DNA from: Brachycybe producta
Taxonomy: Eukaryota; Arthropoda; Diplopoda; Playtdesmida; Andrognathidae
DNA length: 64,000 bases
Reading direction: 5' to 3'
Assembly (NCBI GenBank): GCA_036925085.1
Contig: JAUPFP010000001.1
Location: forward strand, 15,848,842-15,912,841
Part shown: positions 11,016 to 21,200 of the stretch, piece by piece
How positions within the stretch are numbered: the stretch's first letter is position 1
Layout: each line of letters opens with the position of its first letter
Translations under genes and position numbers: made by a program
Notes under the pieces: model-generated
The model's input: the letters and a program-made list of their open reading frames with translations, nothing else
Databases searched by the model: none
Told to the model about the DNA's origin: nothing

Positions 11016-11159
11016 TGTTGTCGATGGTCCAGGTAGTGGGTGTGTTTTTCGTAGTCCTAAACAATGGGGATGATATGGGATGATGGGACAATGGGATGAT
11101 ATCGTACTGATTGTGTGATAGAGTTCGTGTCCAGATCTCATTCCAGTGTAGGATTGAAG

Positions 11160-12312
11160 AAAAAGTTTATTTATGTTGGTGATTGGTTACCGATCTAGTC
11201 TCTAGGGTTAATAACCTCTTGAAACACCACATGGGGTGATGGAAAGGAAGACCACGTGGGTAGAAGAGGCTTATAGGATGAATACAGGTAGTAACCGGTT
11301 ATTTCCTCCTTTCGGAGCACAAGGAGTGATCGGAGTGAAGAGAAAATTGGTTGGAAACCGACTTTAATAATATGAAGCACAGAAAAAGAAGGTGAATAAC
11401 CTATAGAACCACGTGGTAAATGGTATTTGACCACGTAGATAAGAAGTTTTTCGAAGAAAGAACGAAAAATGTACGAAAAATAAAGTTTTTACCGGCTGTC
11501 CTCTTTGCTCGGAGCAATCGGAGCTGTTGGAGTGAAGAATTATATACACTCCACGTGGCTACAATGGAGAGATTCACTTTCCAGTAGTATAGATTTCAAG
11601 AAAGAACAGATTGTCGGTTACCGACTTTATTTGGGCACAAAATGAAGCACGAATGATGATGATGAAGTGATGAGATTGAAATAAAGTCTTGTAAGTCCAC
11701 TTTTTCTCTTCTTGCAGCAGTTGGAGCTACTGGAGTGATGTAACTGTATACACCCCACATGGCTAATAGTACGTAAAGAGGAAGAAAGACTCCTCTTTAG
11801 TAGCTGAGATGGAAGAAGAAGAAAGGAATGGGTCGGTTACCAACTTTATTTTGATGACCAATGCACAAAGAAATGATGATGACGGCTCTAAAGTTCTTGG
11901 TTGTCTCCGTTCCGTTGATGGTGGTGTCTCAATGAGGTGGGCCACGTGGTAACGAAAGGAAAAGATCCAGGAGATGGTGGAATACACAAAAAAAAGGTAC
12001 ACAAAAAACACAAAAGACGGAGATTCGTAGTTCACAGGCTGCAGTCCCGGAGTTTTCCCTCTGCCAAAGGAGGCTGACGGACAGTCTGATAATTACGAGT
12101 CTCTTGAACGAAGGACAAAGAAGCGTGTGGACGGAATTGTTGTTCCCTTGTGAGCCCTAGGTTAGTAGGATGGCCCCAACAATTCGTACACGTGGTTCCC
12201 ACAAGTAACGAAAAAAAAAGGATGGACGAAGTGAACACGTGGCAATGTAAGTGTTCATTCTTGGACGGACGGACGTTTCTTATCTTCACAGCGGTGAAGA
12301 AATATCTTTGAG
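11160..12312 (-). repeat. Leader of element A with about 200-bp divergent tandem repeats and CACGTG motifs
   Basis: This untranslated leader lies between the primer-binding site and gag. Three related modules begin near 11313, 11507 and 11710. Each runs from a GGAGC..GGAGTGA start through a CCACGTGG/CCACATGG box to a GTCGGTTACCGACTTTATT-like block, followed by AT-rich or GATGATGA runs. CACGTGG or one-base variants occur near 11253, 11411, 11554, 11757, 11944, 12190 and 12237. CACGTG is the E-box bound by bHLH factors; any such role here is inference. Confidence 0.65.
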
Positions 12313-12333
12313 GTACCCCGCACCTCCACCAAA
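12313..12333 (-). promoter_or_regulatory. Primer-binding site of element A
   Basis: On the minus strand the LTR end ...TGTTACA is followed by TT and then TGGTGGAGGTGCGGGGTACC. It begins with TGG, as expected for pairing with a tRNA CCA end. The same motif stands downstream of the 5' LTR of element E. The tRNA could not be assigned. Confidence 0.7.
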
Positions 12334-12895
12334 TGTAACAATGTAGAGCTCTTGTTACGGGGCTCAGGTGATACTCTTTTAGCTAGAGCGGATACCGCTT
12401 TTCGCTGGGAGAGTTTAGGATATATTACCTGAGTCCTGCTGGTGCCGGGGTCGTTCTCTCAGATATTCCTGGATTCGTAGCTGCTAAGGAAAGAATGTTT
12501 AAGACAGGCGAAACGAATGCAGGTTCGACATTTTACTTATTTTATTATGTTCAACCATTAAACCATAATAAAGCAGAGAATAGTTACGGGTGTGGCGTGC
12601 TTTCGCCACTGGACCAATATATGAGTAGTTTCATAGTTTCGATAATCAGAGAATGGACCCAGAATCTATCGAAACATGGTCTTTTATACCTAGGGCCTGT
12701 GTACACCTTTCTGGGTGTACCCATGCCCTAGGGACCATGCTTCGACGGGTATCCATCCGCCGATACCGGAACCAGAATGTGTCTTGTAGCTTTGGGGTCT
12801 CCAAGAGGGAAGGAAGGGACGGAAATCCGCCCCTTATGTCCCCAGAGACCCCCAGGCTAGGGGAGGAACAGGAAGGCAAAATACAGGGTGTCACA
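12334..12895 (-). repeat. 5' LTR of element A
   Basis: The LTR of about 562 bp starts TGTGACACCC and ends GTTACA on the minus strand. A TATA box (TATAAAAG, 12688-12681) sits in GGTATAAAAGACC, and the LTR of E has the same context. The end abuts a CA/TG-rich microsatellite at 12896. There is no matching 3' LTR, so no target duplication can be checked. Confidence 0.8.
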
Positions 12896-13007
12896 TGTGT
12901 ATGCACATGTACATACATGCACACATGTGAAGCATGTGTACACATGTGTGCGCATGTGTACGCACATGTACACATGTGTGCACATGTGTACGCACAAGTG
13001 TCAAAAA
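12896..13007. repeat. TG/CA-type microsatellite next to the LTR of A
   Basis: About 110 bp of TGTGTACGCACATGTACAC-type purine-pyrimidine alternation directly at the LTR end. It resembles the array at 5600-6040. Element A may have inserted into or beside such an array. Confidence 0.8.
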
Positions 13008-13912
13008 GACTAATAAAATAACAAGTTCTCCTCCTCTAATGAACTCCTAGATAGGCCCAAGTTATATAAACTAATGAAAAATGGGTCAGTTCAAATATTA
13101 TTTGAATTGACATTAAAAAAGAACTAACCATCAATTATAAAAAAAAAGTTTCATGACAATATCTTTAAAATATTTTTATCATACTTTGAAAAACGGGAAG
13201 AAAAAAAATAATTTTCACGATGTGAAAACGTTTTCTATCTTAGATTTTAAGTCGGATTCTGACAGAATAAAGTTGGGAGAAAAAAAAATTCAGCACCGAT
13301 TAACAAAATACAGTATCTACCGGTATATAAGTGCTCGATTTATATAATTTTTGAAAAGAAAAAACATAAACAAAGACTTCAGTTGTGCTTTAATTTTGAA
13401 AAGAGTAAGATTTCCAGTATAGGTGTGGACACGAAACAATGTTTAGGGATTGTATCCGTGTTTCTCAATTCTGTCCCGCAACAATGTATCACAACAGCAG
13501 TGAGGTATTGTGTCGACACAAAGCATTCCAGTGCGGACTAGTCTTAACAGAGGAGATTGATGAAAATGAACATACATTATCATCCACAAACTAGCCTCCA
13601 ACCCTAACCCTCGTCACTGTGCTTGACAGAATAGTACAAGATGAGACACAAAAAAAGGATACCAAATTCGTGGTTGTAGCACCTAAATTGGCGGTTTGTT
13701 TCTTCCATTTAGTCAATTTTTTCACTTCTATTAATTAAAGGAAGTGAACAAATTGACTGAATGAGAAAAACAAGACAGTTGGGAAATGTTTCGCAATCAC
13801 AAAAGAACGCTACAAAGGTAACCAATTTCCATTTCGATTAAAATGGCTCAGTAGGTATTGATTTTGATTTTGTCCCCGGATGGCGCCTATGTGACTATTA
13901 CGTTCTATAGTA
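13008..13912. other. Intron 1 sequence between elements A and E
   Basis: AT-rich, with A-runs and no coding signal. It ends with AGTA at 13909-13912, the left copy of the target duplication of element E. Confidence 0.5.
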
Positions 13913-14605
13913 TGTAACACCCTGTAAATCGTGATCCCGCCAAAACCATAGCCCGGGGGGGGGTAAACAACTCTCAACCGTCCCTCCCTCTTCTCTGACT
14001 CACCTTTCTGACTCATGCCCAAGCGGCGGATTGATACATAAAGGACCACGGCGGCCACTTGAACCTGGTTACACCTCGCAGGTGTACACAGGTCCAAGGT
14101 ATAAAAGGACCGTGTTCCTCTTTGTTCCTCAGTTTCTTTCCTTTGCCTGTATTACGAGATATTATTCCGAATCATGGGCATGAGGATTCACCGTTAGTAT
14201 TATTAATATTCATCCTTGTATTCTGTGTTTCTTACAAGTGATGAATAAAAGTGTTGTAACAAGAAACAGTGTTGTCTTTCTGTCTATATGTAACTAACTT
14301 CTCTTCAGAGGCCGGAGGCTCCATAGGGCAGGAGCTATACGATTCTCAGCAGCTACAACATCTTCTCTTGTCGGTATACCGATGGAGAAGATGTATATCA
14401 GCATCAACCGGAAGAGAGATGGCCGCCACTCTCCTGCATCGATTTCACCCCCATGCAGAAGAGTGACTACAATCTGTCTCCATCCAGCTCTCTCTACAGC
14501 TCGGATCTTCTCTGTGCAGGTACCATACTGTTCAGAGAGGAAACGAAGTGTGAAAAATGTCATCTAAAGGTTGGTAATAAATATTGGTTGATGTCAAAAG
14601 CTCAC
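13913..14605 (+). repeat. 5' LTR of element E
   Basis: A 693-bp LTR, TGTAACACCC...GCTCACA. It carries a TATA box TATAAAAG at 14100-14107 and AATAAA at 14244-14249. About ten substitutions and a few short indels separate it from the 3' copy by eye, so the insertion is not very old. Confidence 0.92.
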
Positions 14606-14607
14606 AT

Positions 14608-14627
14608 TTGGTGGAGGTGCGGGGTAT
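14608..14627 (+). promoter_or_regulatory. Primer-binding site of element E
   Basis: TGGTGGAGGTGCGGGGTATA begins two bases (TT) after the LTR end. It is nearly identical to the site in element A. Primer tRNA not assigned. Confidence 0.7.
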
Positions 14628-14719
14628 AGCTCCATCTGCCTTCTCCGACCTGTAAACAGAAGCCGTCCTTTGTCTTAAGTCTCGTGATTGTGCCTCACGA
14701 GGCTTCGTCCGTCCTTTCT

Positions 14720-15025
14720 ATGTTGGAACCACGTATGGAGACCCTCGATCACGTCAAAGTCAACCACGTGGCACCTTTTGTAAAACCGCGTATGGAGACC
14801 CTCGATCACGTCAAAGTCAACCGCGCGGCGTCTTTTGTGTTGGAACCACGTATGGAGACCTGCGATCACGTCAAAGTCAACCGCGTGGCGCCTTTTGTAA
14901 AACCGCGTAGGGAGGCCCTCAATCACGTCAAAGCCAACCACGCGTCGTCTTGTGTTGGAATCACGTATGGAGGCCCTCGATCACGTCAAAGCCAACTGCG
15001 TGGCTCCGTTTTTGTGGAATCGCGA
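14720..15025 (+). repeat. Alternating 57/60-bp tandem repeat in the leader of E
   Basis: Five copies of a unit centred on GATCACGTCAAAG(T/C)CAAC, with copies starting near 14745, 14802, 14862, 14919 and 14977. Spacers alternate between a CCTTTTGTAAAACCGCG type and a TCTTTTGTGTTGGAACCACG type, so the higher-order unit is a dimer of about 117 bp. Open frames on both strands across it result from unit lengths divisible by three. Confidence 0.85.
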
Positions 15026-16433
15026 GAGACTTGTGGCTACACACCATGTGTCGACCGCGCGATTCTGTGTCCCGTCCTTAGAGACACATGTTAAAAAGAA
15101 CTGCTGCATCGACATCCATCAAGCACGTGGGAAACACCTTGGTAGTAGTTCTTTGGAAACATGTGTTTCCGTCCATGTTTTTGTGTTTTATGTTTCCATT
15201 ACCATCACCCACTGTTACCTTCATTCTTCTTTAATTTTCAAAGTGAAAACCCACTCGACCCTCCTCCGTATCATTGGTTGGTGTGTGGGCAACACTTTAA
15301 ACAAATTCTTTTTACTCTCCGAGAGGATTTTGCTTAGGCAAATAAATCTCATCTACTTATCTATTCACCTATTAATAGGCTTTTAAAGGACGCGTGTGTC
15401 TTTTAAAATGTCCTATTATCTTCACTCTTCATCTTTAATTTTCTAGCAAGTTTTCTTCCTAACTTTGTATCATTGTTAGGGGGCTTACGAGCTTAAACAC
15501 ACTTTTATCTAATCACGTGGGACTTTCTTGTCCCCCCTTTTTCTTTGTTCTTTGTCTTTTCATTGTGTTTCCCTTGGGACCCTCTATGTCCCAAGTCATG
15601 TTCTTCAATTTCTTCATCATCATCACCTTAATGTATCATCACATGAACTTTCTCCATTGGACAGCACGGCACAATGTATTCATCACATTTCTTCCAGAGG
15701 GTTGCACTCAAGCGCCCCCTGGTGGAGTTCCTCTTGCTAGAGAAAACTTCTCTTTTCTTTGAATTTTCTCTCTTTTTGTGTTCTTTCTCCTGGCCACCAT
15801 ATGAAACTAAAAGTGCGGGCACCGCGCTCTAGCTTTACTCTTCGTATTGCTTGCCTCTTCTTCAGGCAACTGCAATACACTTTCATTTGCAATTCACTTC
15901 CGCAGTGTAATTTCGATTGGGTGGTGCACCACGCTCGCAATTGCATTGTACATCTGCTGTTTCTTTATTGAGATCTTTGGAATTCTCATAACCTCCACGT
16001 GGTCGCCAAATACCACGTGTCGAGAGAGATCCTTCCAAAATCTGACATTCAATAAAGGACTCATGACACTACACCAGTTGGGAATCAAAATTCGCCACAC
16101 GCCCAACTGAGGACACAATCAATATGATACAACCATCACCACACTAACGGAGTGAACGGCCACTTCGTTATACACGTCACGAGTGTAGGTAATCTATCGT
16201 TACTCAGTGTATAAGGGTACGATAGTGTCGGTTGCCGACAAGCACTAAATTACCGACGCACAGTGACATCACCGACCTACAACTTCACGAACTGAACGAG
16301 TCCCATCATACTGGAACCCAAAAGTATAGCTCAGAGTGTACTCGAGAACCCTCGGAGCTGCACACGCCGACTTGGACTTCGTCGGACTCGTTCGTCACCT
16401 CACATCCACATCACACAAGCCACACCATTAATC
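15026..16433 (+). other. Remaining leader of element E
   Basis: This leader of about 1.4 kb has no long conserved frame. Scattered CACGTG boxes occur near 15125, 15514, 16000 and 16013. The sequence is pyrimidine-rich near 15400-15800 and leads directly into the gag ATG at 16434. No hairpin array like that of elements B and D was seen. Confidence 0.55.
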
Positions 16434-18260
16434 ATGGCTACCTCACACGACAATATGGTGTCCCTGCCTGATCACCAGGGTTCACACGAAGATCTGTTAG
16501 AAGTACCCATAACTACTGATGTGACACCACCGCCGCGACCGACTGGGGCAGAGTTTGAACACCTATCACAACAGGTGGCTGCACTATCGACTCGCGTGTC
16601 CAAGTTCATAGACGACCGATTCACACCGAATCGACCGACTACACCACGGCGGACAACACGCACATACCGACGTCGCGACGATGACTCGGACGCCTCTTCA
16701 GCTCCCTATGTTGGCTACAGAGAGCGTCACGATCGTTACGACAGACACTACACACCGCACACACGTCATCTACCGCGTAACCCTGACTGGCTACACCAAG
16801 AGAAGTCAGATAATCCGCGTCACAGAGATGAGCGTGCGGAAATACCGATAACAACACGTGCTGATTCTCCTCACTCGCTTGTCTGGGTTGCACGTAGTGG
16901 TCGCCGCTCGGCACCCCCGGAACAACAGCCGCACCAAGGAGCGACACAAGGCACTTCAGTCTACTCACCACGTTTTCCACCGCAAGGGGTAGGTCTGATG
17001 CCGGCTGGAATGTCAAACGTCCAGGATGGCATCTATTGACCAACCCCCAGAGAACCCTCCGTGGAAGAGTTCAATAAGAAATACAGCGGTCGCCACCCTG
17101 CCGACTCAATCCAAAAGTTCAACGGATTGACAGGTTTCCGTCCCTTCCTGGAAGAATTCGAGGAAGTGGCCCACCTGTACGGCTGGAAGGCCCACCACAA
17201 GGAGGAATACATCACGGGGTGTTTCACTGGGGCCGCCCGCACGTGGCTGAGTAAACTGAGGTATGAGCTTCAGGACCTTCCTTTGCCAGCCCTGAGAGTA
17301 CAGATGGTAGATACGTTCGGGAAGCCGAACGAACTGGCCATCTTGGAGAAGTATACAGAGATGCTCCAGAAGGAAGGCGAGAGTACGCAAGCTTTCATCT
17401 GGGAGTTCATGATACTCGGCGACCGAGTTTACCCACAACTTGACGATCAGCTGCGTATAAGCCAGTTGCGCCGCGCTCTACATCCCACCATACAGAACGC
17501 CGCGCACCACGCATCTACGATGTCGTTCAAGGACTTCGCAAACGCCGTCCTCAATATGGAGGTGGTCCTGCTGTCCTTGGATAAATGGCCGACGGAACCA
17601 AAACCCGCAGCTGATTCACAGTCGGGTAAAGGAGCATCGAAGACCGACCAGGAGCCGGCGGCAGCCGCCAGCCCTAAAGACAAACCACACCGGTCTAGGC
17701 ACGATAAAAAGCCTAGTCAGACTGCTGCCACCAATTCAAACCGACACTCTGCAACGGACCCCCAACCAGAAACCACACGCACGTTCGACAAGAGTAAGTC
17801 AACGTGCTATAATTGTGGGAAATTGGGGCATTTCGTCCGTGAGTGTCGGCAACCAAAGAAAAAGGTTGCAATCAAGCAGTTTGGGGAGCCGGTTACCGAC
17901 TATGACACTAAAGGAGAGGTGCCTGAAACGGATATCATCACCGAAGACGGCATTGAGTTTGCTCTGATACGAGTGGCTGGACAAATCCGCCGGATTCCAC
18001 TTCCAGCAGCAGACTCAGCCGCCGGAGCACCTACTCCTGATAAACCCGACAATGACAGTTCTGACGACTCTGAGGACATACCAGTCAAGGTGCTCGACCG
18101 GGCTCCTGCACATAAATGGACCCCGGACAAGCTAATCGTTTGGCAGGACACGCTCGACGTCCTTAAACAGTCCACACAAGAGATTGGGTGCCGCAAAAAT
18201 AAAACAATAGCCATCATGGCTCCCGGAACCCAACCACCGACGAAGGGCCACTCCTGCTGA
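16434..18260 (+). CDS. Gag of element E (one in-frame TGA)
   Basis: The start is the ATG at 16434 (MATSHDNMV), the first in a long frame after the leader. Residues 1-200 are a Thr/Pro/Arg-rich N-terminal region. A single TGA at 17037-17039 then interrupts the frame, which continues without shift to 18260. The capsid (LTGFRPFLEEFEEVAHLYGW through LRISQLRRALHPTIQNA) and one zinc knuckle (CYNCGKLGHFVREC, about 17806-17850) are clear. The acidic tail (DIITEDGIEFALIRV) matches element A. Gag coats and packages the RNA. Apart from the TGA codons the frame is well preserved, in contrast to the missing pol. Confidence 0.85.
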
Positions 18261-18870
18261 CGAAGACTAATGACAACGGTGTATGAGCAGCTGGTAGACA
18301 GCTGTTCACCTCAAGAAGTCGGAGACTACGACACCAGCGACAAGAACCCGCGCATCACCGTCACGATCAACAGGAAGATTATACGAATGCTCGCGGACAC
18401 TGGAGCTACGGGCAGCGTCATCACCGCTGAACTCGCGCAGGAACACAAGTTCGAAATCGAGCCTGTGTTAATCCCACCCAACATTCAGGGTGTGGGAGGC
18501 CAACGGATCACCGTGGTGGGACGACTCGCCGCGACAGTCCAGCTGGGCCCCCACGCTGTGCGAGGGCTGGCACGAAGCCATCTTAGGCCGAGATCTAGGC
18601 CGGGCTCTGCACTTAGCTGTGTCCATGACAACAAATAAAGTATACGTGGAGGACGACCTCTTCGAGTCCACACTCTGACAGAAATGCATTGAAGCACACA
18701 TCGGATGGGCTCTGGGAGAGACCTCCTTAGAGGCTCCTGGAAAATCTGCCAGTGCCTCTGGGGGAACCTCGAAACTCCACCCCGTAAGTGACGACGAAAG
18801 CAACGGCCACCCACGCTGTCAGGAAACCGAACGCGACGAAAATAACAATAATTCATTAGTGTTTATTCCA
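18261..18870 (+). pseudogene. Protease region of element E
   Basis: It continues in the gag frame after a TGA at about 18258-18260. The active site is IRMLADTGATGSVITAE (about 18385-18435). A short deletion near 18560 shifts the frame, and the protease C-terminus (EAILGRDLGRALHLAVSM) continues in another frame. A further TGA follows before QKCIEAHIGWALGE. The same TGA is present in the E-type fragment at 37010, so it predates both copies. The coding sequence then ends near 18870, where A-type elements enter RT. Confidence 0.8.
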
Positions 18871-19250
18871 TGACTATGGAAATAAACACTACAAATTATC
18901 AAATAACAATAGAAGAGAAAGAGGAATTTGAGAGGACAACTGAGGACAGTTGTCAAAAGATGGGGAGGGGGTAAAAGGAACCCCCCAACGAATAAACAAC
19001 CCCACAGCATCAACAACCCCTCTAAACACTCTCAAATAACTCCTAAAACTCTACAAAATTTACACAACTTTAATTTTTGAAACAATTCTAAACTTCTCAA
19101 CATGGCCGCCAATATTTACATATTGGCAACCATTTCAAACACTACAATAACTTGCCCGGAACCACGTGGCCTTCACAAACAACTGTCAACCACGTGGTAC
19201 ACCTGAGATAAACGCCGAAAGCCAGGCAAGGACGTTCAGAAAAAATAAGA
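18871..19250 (+). other. Non-coding segment of E-type elements downstream of protease
   Basis: AT-rich and without a frame. It contains ACCACGTGGCC near 19162 and CCACGTGGTAC near 19190. The fragment at 37165-37530 is clearly related along its whole length, so this segment belongs to the E subfamily. The similarity stops around 19245, where the captured reading frame begins. Confidence 0.7.
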
Positions 19251-19293
19251 AAAGCATCGCAGATGCCTTTGATGCCGCCACCTTCCACCGAGC

Positions 19294-20106
19294 GTGGCCA
19301 TCACAGACCTTCTGCAAGCTGTCATGCAGGAGGGAGGTGACCCCATGGAGGCGCTGGGCCGTCCACCAGGAAGTGCCAAGCCATTCGAGGCGCTGAGTAG
19401 AAAATCAGCGTCGAAGCGACTACGTCAGCGGGCCCGCGATATGGCCCGGTCTGCCCTGCGCCATGCCAGGCCTATCACAGGCGCATCGGTTCCCCTGGAA
19501 CCTGCGGCTCCAACACCAGCCCGACCAGCCGCACCGCCCACTGTACCCCCTGCCGGGGCTACTCTGGGGCGGTTACCGCTGGATCGTCCATTCCGTGCAG
19601 CCACCTCCGGCAAGAGGTTACTCAACAATCGGTGAGTCACTTGGCAGTGCGAAGTGCGCTCTGCCAATACCCTCTACGTAGGCCACTTTTCTTTGGAGGA
19701 AGGGTTCCCTCGTCTGAACCTCCCTCTCCGGGAGCGATACGTCGTGGGACTCTCTCGCCTGACAAGTGTCCTCATCACCATCGTCTTCCCAAGAAGACGA
19801 ATTGTTGAGACTATCAGTTTCCCCGGAGATGTCATCGATGGAACCACGGAGGCCCTTCTGGGGGCTTTCGTCAACTCCGTCTTTGGAACGCCAGCCGGAC
19901 AGACATTCCGCACCAGTCGTCGCTACATCCCAGAACCAGATCCCCTTTACCGAATCGCCGTCTTGTGGGACACCGCTTGGGCTACATTGTACAACAAGCG
20001 GTCCTCCCGCCAGACCATCGGGGATCGGGACATTTTCAATATCTTCCACCGGGATCTCCCCAACGACCAGGGTCAATGGCTGTCTTCCGCATCCAGCTAC
20101 CGATGA
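19294..20106 (+). CDS. Captured open reading frame of element E, unknown function
   Basis: From the first ATG-like start (MAITDLLQAVMQEGGDP) the frame runs about 270 codons with one TGA at about 19633-19635. It has an Ala/Arg-rich helical N-terminus (KRLRQRARDMARSALR), then a Pro/Ala linker. After the stop comes a well-formed globular-looking part (LYVGHFSLEEGFPRLNLP, RERYVVGLSRL, NDQGQWLSSASSYR). No known domain is recognised. A diverged copy lies in unit G at 51990-52600, outside any E-type context. That suggests E picked this segment up in place of pol. It could be a gene or retroelement fragment; function unknown. Confidence 0.55.
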
Positions 20107-20504
20107 GGCCATTTCCGGCGGGATTACCACCTCTACAGTTCATGAACTCAGGATCCTCCCCACCCTCCGCAGCAGGGATAGCTGCGCACCACATGTACTC
20201 GTGTGGTTGCCACCCATCCGGGTGGCAGTATCGAAAAATTTATAAAAAATAAAATACGTTGCAACTGTTCTTTTTCTTTTAGATTTCAATAGCGGCTCGC
20301 CACTCAGCGAGCATTAATTATCTTTTTATGTTTTCAGCCTTTTTCACTTTTAAAGGGCGCCGACACTTCTTTGCCAGCGCCTTTCTGTAACTACCTCTGT
20401 ACACGGTGAGTCCTCAACCACCCATGTCTCCCCGCTGCATAACTTGAAAACCTTCCACCCTTGGCTGGAGTACGAGGACGTACTCCAAGCAAAGTTGGAG
20501 GGTA
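20107..20504 (+). other. 3' flank of the captured segment and polypurine tract of E
   Basis: The segment up to about 20460 still resembles unit G (52640-52890), including a TTTTCAG-CCT splice-acceptor-like stretch near 20335 and a CTGTACACGGTGAG-like end near 20396. The last bases before the LTR (AAGTTGGAGGGTA, 20492-20504) are the likely plus-strand primer. Confidence 0.55.
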
Positions 20505-21196
20505 TGTAACACCCTGTAAATCATGATCCCGCCAAAACCATAGCCCGGGGGGTAAACAACTCTCAACCGTCCCTCCCTCTTCTCTGACTCACCTTTCTGA
20601 CTCATGCCCAAGCGGCGGATTGATACATAAAGGACCACGGCCACTTGGACCTGGTTACATCTCGCAGGTGTACACAGGTCCAAGGTATAAAAGGACCGTG
20701 TTCCTCTTTGTTCCTCAGTTTCTTTCCTTTGCCTGTATTACGAGATATTATTCCGAATCATGGGCATGAGGATTCACCGTTAGTATTATTAATATTCATC
20801 CTTGTATTCAGTGTTTCTTACAAGTGATGAATAAAAGTGTTGTAACAAGAAACAGCGTTGTCTTTCTGTCTATATGTAACTAACTTCTCTTCAGAGGCCA
20901 GAGGCTCCATAGGGCAGGAGCTATACGATTCTCAGCAGCTACAACATCTTCTCTTGTCGGTATACCGATGGAGAAGATGCATATCAGCATCAACCGGAAG
21001 AGAGAGAGATGGCCACCACTCTCCTGCATCGATTTCACCCCCATGCAGAAGAGTGACTACAATCTGTCTCCATCCAGCTCTCTCTACAGCTCGGATCTTC
21101 TCTGTGCAGGTACCATACTGTTCAGAGAGGAAACGAAGTGTGGAAAATGTCATCTAAAGGTTGGTAATAAACATTGGTTGATGTCAAAAGCTCACA
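20505..21196 (+). repeat. 3' LTR of element E
   Basis: A 692-bp LTR, TGTAACACCC...GCTCACA, with TATA box at 20686-20693. It is followed at once by AGTA, the right target duplication. Confidence 0.92.
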
Positions 21197-21200
21197 AGTA

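Larger units (their letters stand above)
6777..12895 (-). mobile_element. Ty3/gypsy element A, 5' two thirds, integrase and 3' LTR missing
   Basis: Reading on the minus strand: 5' LTR (12334-12895), primer-binding site, long repeat-bearing leader, gag, protease, RT and RNase H. The sequence then stops near 6777, before the integrase zinc finger. No integrase, polypurine tract or 3' LTR follows to the left. Gag, protease and RT lie in one reading frame broken by stop codons, which points to a fused Gag-Pol rather than frameshifting. It is the autonomous-type relative of element E: LTR start (TGTRACACCCTGTA), TATA motif, primer-binding site and gag-protease sequence all match. Confidence 0.9.
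13909..21200 (+). mobile_element. Complete non-autonomous Ty3/gypsy derivative E (gag-protease, no RT or integrase)
   Basis: Two near-identical LTRs (13913-14605 and 20505-21196) bound a 7.28-kb element flanked on both sides by the 4-bp target duplication AGTA (13909-13912 and 21197-21200). Inside are a primer-binding site, a repeat-bearing leader, gag, protease, a non-coding segment with CACGTGG motifs, and an unrelated reading frame (19294-20106). No RT, RNase H or integrase sequence is present. The intact ends and duplication mean this is how it inserted, not a later deletion. It would need enzymes from an A-like partner, with which it shares LTR and gag-protease features. Confidence 0.9.

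Noticed and set aside
14675-15386. Repeat-containing frames on both strands in the E leader (FDVIEGLHT type)
   Set aside because: They arise because tandem unit lengths are divisible by three; both strands are open equally, so coding is not supported.
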